Source of the DNA: Uranotaenia lowii
Taxonomy: Eukaryota > Arthropoda > Insecta > Diptera > Culicidae
DNA: 64,000 nucleotides
NCBI RefSeq assembly: GCF_029784155.1
Contig: NC_073691.1
Location: forward strand, 65,540,839 to 65,604,838
Direction of reading: 5' to 3'
In this document: positions 35,101 to 44,100 of the stretch, one piece after another
How the letters are laid out: each line of letters begins with the position of its first letter
Position numbering within the stretch: position 1 is the first letter of the stretch
The notes under the pieces: model-generated
Told to the model about the DNA's origin: nothing
The model's database searches: none
Seen by the model: only the letters and a program-made list of their open reading frames with translations
Program-made: the position numbers and the translations under genes

Positions 35101-38100
35101 TATTTTGCAAGGTTTCTTAAAAAAAACTTTCTCTTTGCTAAAATCAAATGAAAAGCTAGGTCCACAAGTGTTTTTGTGCCAATTCAAAGTTTTTTTGAAA
35201 ATAAAAGGTTCCTTAAATGAATATCTTACCTTACCATTTCAAAGATTTAAGAATATAAGGTATATGTAAAGAACTTGAATTAAATAATCAAATAGTATAG
35301 GAAATTCTATTTTATTTTTATTATCCGTGCATTCATTAAGAAAAAATATCGTAGTAAAAAATTGGTCATGAAAACCCCCCCCATGAGTCGGTTCTTCCTA
35401 CGGCCCTGCTAACAGCATAGTTGAAGAAGACAAATCTGCCAACAATCTACAGGCTAATCGAACCCATCTAATTTGAACTTAGTATCATTAAAGTAATGAG
35501 TTTCTCGTAGTTCATGGAAAGTTATTTGTGTGATATCTTGACTGTGATTGTTGTTTATAAATTTTATACACAAGACTTGATTTCAAGCTCCGTACTGATC
35601 TATCAAGTTTCATTTGTTGAATTTTTCCTGCTTAATGCTGATTTCCTCAGTTTCTCTGGACGAAATAATGAAACAAAACAATCGGTTTTTTTGGATAGCT
35701 CGATTTCTTCTAACGATTATGAAGGTCTGGCTCGTTCATAGAAACATTAACACAATAACAATAATCTGAGGCAATAGGGCAATGGCTGCAGGTAAATATT
35801 AGGTGGTATGGAAAAAAAACTGCTTTTGCTAAGCAAGTATTCACTTCAAGCAATTGCTTCGGTTGCTATGAATAAAGTTTGTTTTGACAGCTGTTTTCTC
35901 AGACAGAATCTTTTACCTTTTGAACAAGCTAGTTTGGTAGGAATACAGCCCAAATTTGAAGCAATTGCTATACAAATCTCCAAGCAATTGCTTTAATTTC
36001 TAAGCATTCTCGGTAGCAGACTTTTGTAATAAAAGAAACTCTTCTATGACGTCATAAATTTATCAAATTGGCAATATTGCACTTCAAATCAATTCAAATA
36101 GGCATTTTCAACATGGATTAACAAAAAATAGAAGTGAAACTGCATTTTTTTTTCATATTATTGGGGTTGTATGGAATGATTCGTCTTACATGAAATTTAA
36201 AAAATTCGAATAACAAACATTCCAGATTTCCGGGAATAGTGGAAAAAATCCAAATTGGCCCAAGCTTGCAATAACATTTTAATAATTTAAACGATAGTTT
36301 TTGAGTTTCAACAAAACAAACATTTTTTATTCTTAAAAATCTTAGATATGACTTTAACGCAGCTAATTTGAATTGGTTGAACTTTTCTTTTTGGTCGAAC
36401 TAAATGTTCCTTGCTTGCTAGACCTTTGCTTGCATACCGAATGACGTGCTAAGTCTAGGGTGAATCTTATACGGACTGATCATTTATGTTATACCTGCAG
36501 TTAATTTTTCCACATTAATTTTCACCCTCTGCATTGACCAAAAATAATTTTTTTATTAAACTTTTTGAATGCACAAGTAAGAGGGATACAGATTTTTAAG
36601 GCCTTCCGTCTTATCTTGAAATTTTCCACAGTTGAGAGTAAGGAGAAATGATTACAGTTTTGTCGAAACACATCAGGAATCTAAAAAAAAAACAAATCGC
36701 TTATTTTAATGAAACAAACTTTCACAAAACTTTTTTTTTTTGGCGAAAATTTCAAGACTGGATTTTAGATTTTTGCTCAATTTTCCAAATAACCGAGAAA
36801 AATCCGGACAGTTTTTACAATATCGAGGCATCCCGGCCACATTGAACTGGAAAATTTTATTGTAAACTAGAGCAAGCCCGGATTAACCAGAATAATTTTG
36901 AATGCTTATCTTAACTCCATCACGGATTATGTAAAACTAACTCAATGCGCTTTGGATAATACGCCCCTTAATAGGTTGGCTATTTTGCTTATATAGATTG
37001 AGTTATTGATGATTATGTAGAAAAATTTCATGTTGATCAGAACTACCCCGGTGATCAATGTTACCACGTTTTAAGGTACTTACTAACTGAATGGTCCCAT
37101 GGCGATTTTACGGCGCAGAGGGCCGTGCTAAAATACCTCCACTGTTTACGATCCGGAGCCAGCGTCTTCACCTGGTCCCAGTCAAGATTCTCGTCGACAG
37201 TTCGGATTTGGGCGGTTAGGCTTCGCCGTCACAAGTTACTGGGTCTACCTCTCCATTCAAGCGCCTCTTTGCAAATCTCGTTCTCATCTTTTCGCAGCGT
37301 GTGCCCAATCCATCTCCACTTACGTTCCTGAATCTCGATTTCTAGCGCCCTTTGATGACACCGGCGATGTAGTTCCTCATTTGAGATCCAGTTGCCAAGC
37401 TAGCAAGCGTGGATGATACTCCGTTGGCAGCGATTCACAAAAATACTTGCAGCTATCTCCTGAAGAAGTTCCTACTTGCAAACTTGTCCATACATGTTTG
37501 CTCCGGTGATAAAAATTTAAGTTTTCTTTCGAAAACCAAATTTCTCACTGTCAAATATATGTACAATTTGGCTTGCCAAATCATCGACTTGCGGGCAAAT
37601 TTATTCCAAAAATTAATTTGAACCTATCTGGACCATTTCCCTAAAGGGGTATTTCCCGAGGTTTTCTGTTTTTTTCCTTTTTATTTGAAATAGAAAAACG
37701 GCCAGAAATGTTACCATGCAAACCTTAAGGGAAAGGTTCCATGGATTTTCGATCTCGAGAGTTATTCCTGACTATGTTGGGTTTATTACGTGGTTGTGCA
37801 GAATTATTTTTCCTTCTCTCGCGATCCGTATTAATACGCTTTAACGGGTGTTACGATCCTGACAAAAATTTCAACACTAGATCAACAAATCTTACAGATC
37901 AAAACGCTGTTATTTGTTTCTCGAAAAAAAACTAGAGGCAGTGTAATACATAAGAGAAAACGGCCCAATACTCAGTGATACAGTCTTTAATAAATTATGA
38001 CATGAAAAGCAGAATAAACAAAATGGCAATCTCTAATCATTCGTTTATGCATTTTTGATTCAAGTGAATAAATGGTCAAGTCTCTTTCAACTTCCAGAAA

Positions 38101-41100
38101 ATTACAATTTTTAAAGCAACCGTCGCACAGTGGGCAGAATCTGCTTGGTGCTGGACAAAACCTCGCAACTTCTTTAAATCAATCCATAAAGGTTTGATGT
38201 CTTCGGATGAAATCTTTTTGGTAATAAAAGATATTTCATCGACTAATTTTAGCTTCTAAAGCTTAGTTTTTTTTTAGAAATGCAACACTTTCTTTTACTG
38301 ATAGCTCATTTGGTTATCGCACATTCAAAATTTTGACAGCATTTTGCTGCCTGTAAAAAGTACTATCAGATTTATTTAAAAAAAATCAAAATTTTAAATT
38401 TACGCGTTTCTGAGATATTTACGATGCAAGAGGAAAAGAAAAGAAATTGGCAGTATCCATCATTTTCAGTTGGTTGCTGATTGTTCAAAGAATTACTGTG
38501 TACGAGTAGTAGAAAAGTATGCAAACACTGTAAAAATGTCCACAAAGTTCAAATCAAGCATTGGAGTGAAGCACATGTTCGGCAATTACGGTTTAGGGTC
38601 ATCAGGAAAGTCAAGTTTCTTACCAGAATTTTTAATTTTTAATAAGCGAAAAACTAAGTGAAGATTGTAGAAGTAAGATTGAACATTTCAAAAAAATTTC
38701 TTCGATAACCCGAAAGTGTTGCCTAGTAATGAGTCATTCAAACCTAACCTCGAACAACAAGTTTCCGCTAGTTCCAGAGTCCGTAAGCTGTATAGCCGGT
38801 ACCGAAGCAGTGAGACAGATGGTTTCTTATGAACGACAATACTTATAAAAAACTCTATTTCAAACAAATTTCAGCGTTTGACTCTTTTAACATGTCTGCT
38901 CGTGGCAAGGTCCCTAGCAGAATAAAGTTTGTACTTGCTGTCTGTTTTGTATAAAATATAGTGATTTGCAAAAATTCCGCTCCTGTGGAAAAGTACAAGA
39001 AATTTTACAACGAAAGCTTTGGTTTTTGCTGTTTTTAAAAGCAAAAAAAGAGTAATCTTCTATATACTCTTCGCAACCTACGATATATACTAACCGATTA
39101 TTCTTTGAGTTCAGTCTCATGATGGTTTAACTTCGTTATTGACAGATTTTTCCAGCAGAAATATCATTTAAAACGCTTTTAAATGGCTCGAAAATAATAG
39201 GGGAGAATGAGAATACTTGATCCCTGGGGATACTTGATTCCTTAGCTATATCTCGAAACTGGAATGTTTTACAAAGATCAAATGTTCTAGAAAAATGTGC
39301 CAAAATGAGCAAAATAACAATGCTAGTAGTTTAAAATTTTTTAACAAAATAATTGTTTGAGTAATTGAACTTTGTTTGAAAAATTTCAGAAAATGTAACT
39401 TGAAGATCTTTTTTCATCACTTCAAAATGTTCCTTACATGGGAAAATTATGAAAAAAATATTTGTTTCAATGTATCCATCGTTCGAGCGTAAAATGAACT
39501 TCATAATGCCGTATTTTCAAAGCGAAGGAAAACTCTCAACTTTTTTCAGAAAAAGTTTTCTAAACTGTTGATAATGGGTACAATTGATCCCCTAGAGTTG
39601 GGTACAATTGATCCCCCTTCCAAACGGCATATTTTTCTTCTGAATTGATCGTTATGACTTCTGATTACGAAATTACTAATATTTATCCAAAAACTAATAC
39701 TTATCAAACAATTGTCTGAAGAAAAAAGCAAAAATAATTAATTTTCTCTTAATTATAAAAAATAGCGCCTTTAAGTATGCAATGTTATTAGCGTTGAGAC
39801 AAAGCTATAGAATTTTCTTTTTATGTCTGCTATAAATTGTGAAATGAGAACAAACATGACCAAAATAGTCAAATAACATTCTATCTTGGGGTTTTGTTTG
39901 ATTTTTATACAAGGATTACGGCTTCCTGAATAAAAGATCAAGTCTCCTTCAATAGGGGATCAAGTCTCCCCTAACTTCAGAAAAATCGCAATTTTTTTAC
40001 TCCCACGAAAATGTTTCTAGTTCATCAACGGGTTCAAGTATCGTTCTAATTTTTGGAGCATAGAAACTTGAAGTTACAAGCTGTCAAAAAATGTCAAACA
40101 CGGCGGGTTGCTAAATTTTTCCAAAAAGATATGGTGAAAATAAGAAAAGGGGATCAAGTATCCCCACTCTCCCCTAAAGTTTTGTTAATTTCGAAACGGC
40201 TGTATCCACTAAGTTGCCCTTAGTTCCTTCAAAATGAGAAGTATTGGTCCGAAAACTAGCAGAAGTTGAAGGATGAGGATGCAGCCACCTAACATACAGA
40301 TTAGACGAAGTATAAGTTGAAAAAAAACTGATCAATATCATAACTGAAAAAAGTGTGCGCCGACGGCGACGGGAGATACCAAGAATAAAGAAGAAATTTT
40401 TCACACAAAAAACGATAAATATATTTTTTTTAATTTGTTCATGAATTATTATAAGATTACCTTCATTTCCTTCATATAAAGTATTTCGATCAAACGAATG
40501 GTTTTTGAGATACACGCATACGTAACTGTCCCGTTTCTAAATGCACTAAGCTTTAGCATTTTTGAAAGGGACAAAATTTATCTAAAAAAGTATCGAATCA
40601 AAAACTTTTTATAATAAATGTTTAAAGGTTCTTCCAAACTCTACGCAAAACATAAATTGAAAAGATTTAACGGTTTATAGATAACATTTGAAAATTCTAG
40701 GATTTTAGGATTTGAATTTATCATTGTAATTAAATTAAAAAAAAACTAATCTTAATAACCATAAATGCTTTCGGCAACACTAGAATTATTTCCAAAAGCT
40801 TTGTAATGAATAAGTTGTATATAGTTTGTTTGAATAAGAAGCAGTGTTCAGTTCAGTGATGATAGTTCCGAATTTTTTGTAGCATTTCATTGTATCTTCT
40901 CTCCCAAATCCGTATTAAAATTTGAAATTAATTGACACTTTTTTTTATATTATTTAATTTTTGTTAAAATGCTAATCAGTATTTTTAAACGTTATTTATT
41001 TGTTTATTATTTTGTGATCAAAATAAAATTAACTATTTTGGTACGGCCTTTATTAAATCTCACACTCAATAGTAAATCGAGATCGAGTTACTGAGAAAAT

Positions 41101-44100
41101 TATTTGAATTTCATGATCAACGCCAAAAACATGCCTCACAAAAATTTGAATAACTTTTTCATCAGCACGTTTAAGCAGCTACTTTTTATTTATTCAAAGA
41201 ATTGAAACTTTGTTCTTCATTTTAATATGTAACTCGACGTGGAATTTTACTGAAATAATATACTTTGAGATGCTTGAAATTGTTGAAAATCTTTGCATTT
41301 TTCTGTCATACTATTCTCATCATAACGAAGACAAGGTATTTTTTAAATTTGTAATCTTCAAATTGTTTAAAGGTTGAAATTTTATTTCAAGAATTGAATA
41401 TATTTGGTTATCGTTATCTTGATAAATTGTTTTTTATATAGCGTTTAATGTATCTTATTTTTTTTAATTTTTCTCAAAATATTTACCCTAACTTCTCCTA
41501 CTTAGTAAGTTGCTCAAAACATCAATTTTTTAAAAACTTCTGAAAGATTTGAGATACACTCTCAATCTTGTTTCCAAAATTATCAATGTCATGTTTTCAA
41601 TCCGAAAAATGAAAAATGAGGTTTTGTTCACGAAAATGTTCCGTAATCATCTACGAGATTAATTATTGACGTCATTTTTGGAGCATAGAAATATGATATT
41701 CCATGCTGTCAGAAACTGTAAAAGACGACAAGTATCTATTTTTTCCGAAAATATATCATGAAAACAAGAAATAGGATCAAGTCTCTTCATGCTTCTCTAT
41801 AGATCGTGATATATTTTACTTTTAAAAGTGAGATAACTTTGTAATTCAACTCCATTTTTTTAATACTTACAGCAGATTGTACCTTTTTTCATTTTCACTC
41901 AATATCTAAAGTTCAAGTACAACTCATGAACTTAAATATAATTCATCAGATCAGCGATACATTGTTTGACGACATAGATACTCACGAAATAAAATTGCAT
42001 GTTTTGGAAGACTGATCCCAAACTTTTGGTCGATACAACATAGTGAGGGGTGGTCCAAAACTTTTGGTCAATAACTTAAGTAGCTATTTTATCTATTTTA
42101 GGTACTATAAAATTGTTTTGCTAAAAATTTAACAAATGTGTTTCGATAAGTATGAAAAAAATGGCTTCGAATGCAACTCAAACTTGAAGTTTGGTTCCCA
42201 CCACTCACTCTGAGATAATTGGGTTTAAATTTTATCTGCGATTGTTTTTTAATGTTCCAACTTTAACCTTCCTAAGCCGTTCGCAAAATTTTGAACAAAT
42301 TATTTTTCGCTTGTTTTGACTAGTTAAATTGATTTCGTTCCACTGGTCACATATCTCGACCGATAGTTATGACATTCATTGGTTAGATAATTTATTCAAG
42401 ATTTTGAATATATAAAACTTAAATCGATTTGACTTAGCAGATGACCTATAGAATGCTTTGAACAGAAAACTTCCGAAAAAAGACATCATTTTAAAATTCT
42501 TATATCTGCAGTATATGTAGGTGTATTAAATTTTTTTTATATGTTTTGAAATTGTAAAAAATAAATCTTTTCAAAAATATATACAAATTTTAGGGTCCCA
42601 TGGGAGTTTCGGCCTCAATCTTGGAATTACCGGATAAAAAAGTTCTCACTATTTAAAAGAGGTAACGTTTTTTCTTAGCAGCGCTGTATCTCATTCTTTA
42701 TTGAACCGATTTTCAAAATTCAAATTTGAGTTTTATTTTGATGACATGATTATCATTTTCACTGAATACTTATAGTATCTCAAATATTACTGTTATTTGT
42801 AATACGAGAAAAGGGCTTGTGATATAGCTCAGTTGGCAAGTCTGTTGTCTCCTGAGCAGATGTCCGCGAGTTCGAGCCCAAGAGTATACATCGAATACAG
42901 TTGTACCGGATAGTTTTTCAATAACGATCCGCCAACTGTGCAACGTTGATAAAGTCGCGAATGCCATTAACATTTCTGAACTAGGTCTCTGTAACTTTGA
43001 ATAGCTGAAAAACAATCAAAATGATAATGACAGTTACTTAGCTATGAGTTGCTTAAAAGTATTCATACGTATCAGCACAAATCACCCTACGTAGCCATGA
43101 GGGCGATTCCTTCAGTATGCTATAGGAAGGCAGATTTCGAGAGCACGACCGGGAGAGTCATGGATTTTGTTCGATTTAAGCTCTCCCGGGGGGTTGAGCT
43201 TGCTTGCTACAAAACGTATGAAAATCTGGTCGAATTCCTACATCTTTTAGTAAATTCGGAATACGTTGCTACGAATTTTTAAAAAATCACATCAAAAGCA
43301 TATCAATCGATTGTAGAGATTAAAATCTATCATTGGGTAAAAAGTGGCAGGTTTCATGAAAAGTTTTAAGGAATCGCGATAACAAAATGAGAAACGCGCG
43401 CATCGTAACAGCTGGGTACGAAAACTACGATTTTTTTTTCTGGTTTTCATTCTTTTATTACGAGTAACAGTAATATTTGAGATACTATGTATATTCAGTG
43501 AAAATGGTGATCATGTTATCATAATAAAAATAAAATTTTAATTTTGGAAATCGGTTCAGTTAAGAATGAGATACAACACTGCAAAGCAAAAGTTCAAAAA
43601 AAGAAGCTTTTTTCAGAAATTCCACGGTAGCGACCAAAAATTCCATATGACCTTCAATTTTTCTAAATGTTTAAAAAGATTTATTTTTCACAATTTCAAA
43701 GCTTATAAAATAATTTTAATACGCCAAAGCAATTAGAAGATATGGGAATTCTGAGAAGACATTATTTTCGGGTGTTTTTTTTCATTCGGAGCAGAATCCA
43801 GACGTTACATCAACTGAAATTTTATAGATTCAGAAACTAAAAAAAATTTTCTAACTAATGGATGTAAAATCATGAAAATCGGTTAACATACATATATCAT
43901 CAGGGGAACGCGCGCAAACTCTCGGGTCATATTGACCCGAACGGCTTATGTGTAACTTTTTTTTTCGGCTTGCCAGTTGTAGCATTTCCGGTGGTCACCG
44001 GAAGTTGCTTTTTCTACAGGTTCTCGTGGTTTTAGTAATATGTTCCAAATTTCATATTTTTCCGATTTTTTTTCAAAAGAGTTATGACGATTTTAAAGTT

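Noticed and set aside
35800..36010. Cluster of AAGCAATTGCTT-like palindromes
   Set aside because: Short AT-rich palindromes with no boundary or duplication. Likely a diverged repeat of unknown type.
43049..43282. ORF in the loop of the foldback element
   Set aside because: 77 codons with no recognisable motif. It runs from the SINE tail into GC-richer repeat DNA and has no splice or promoter signal.
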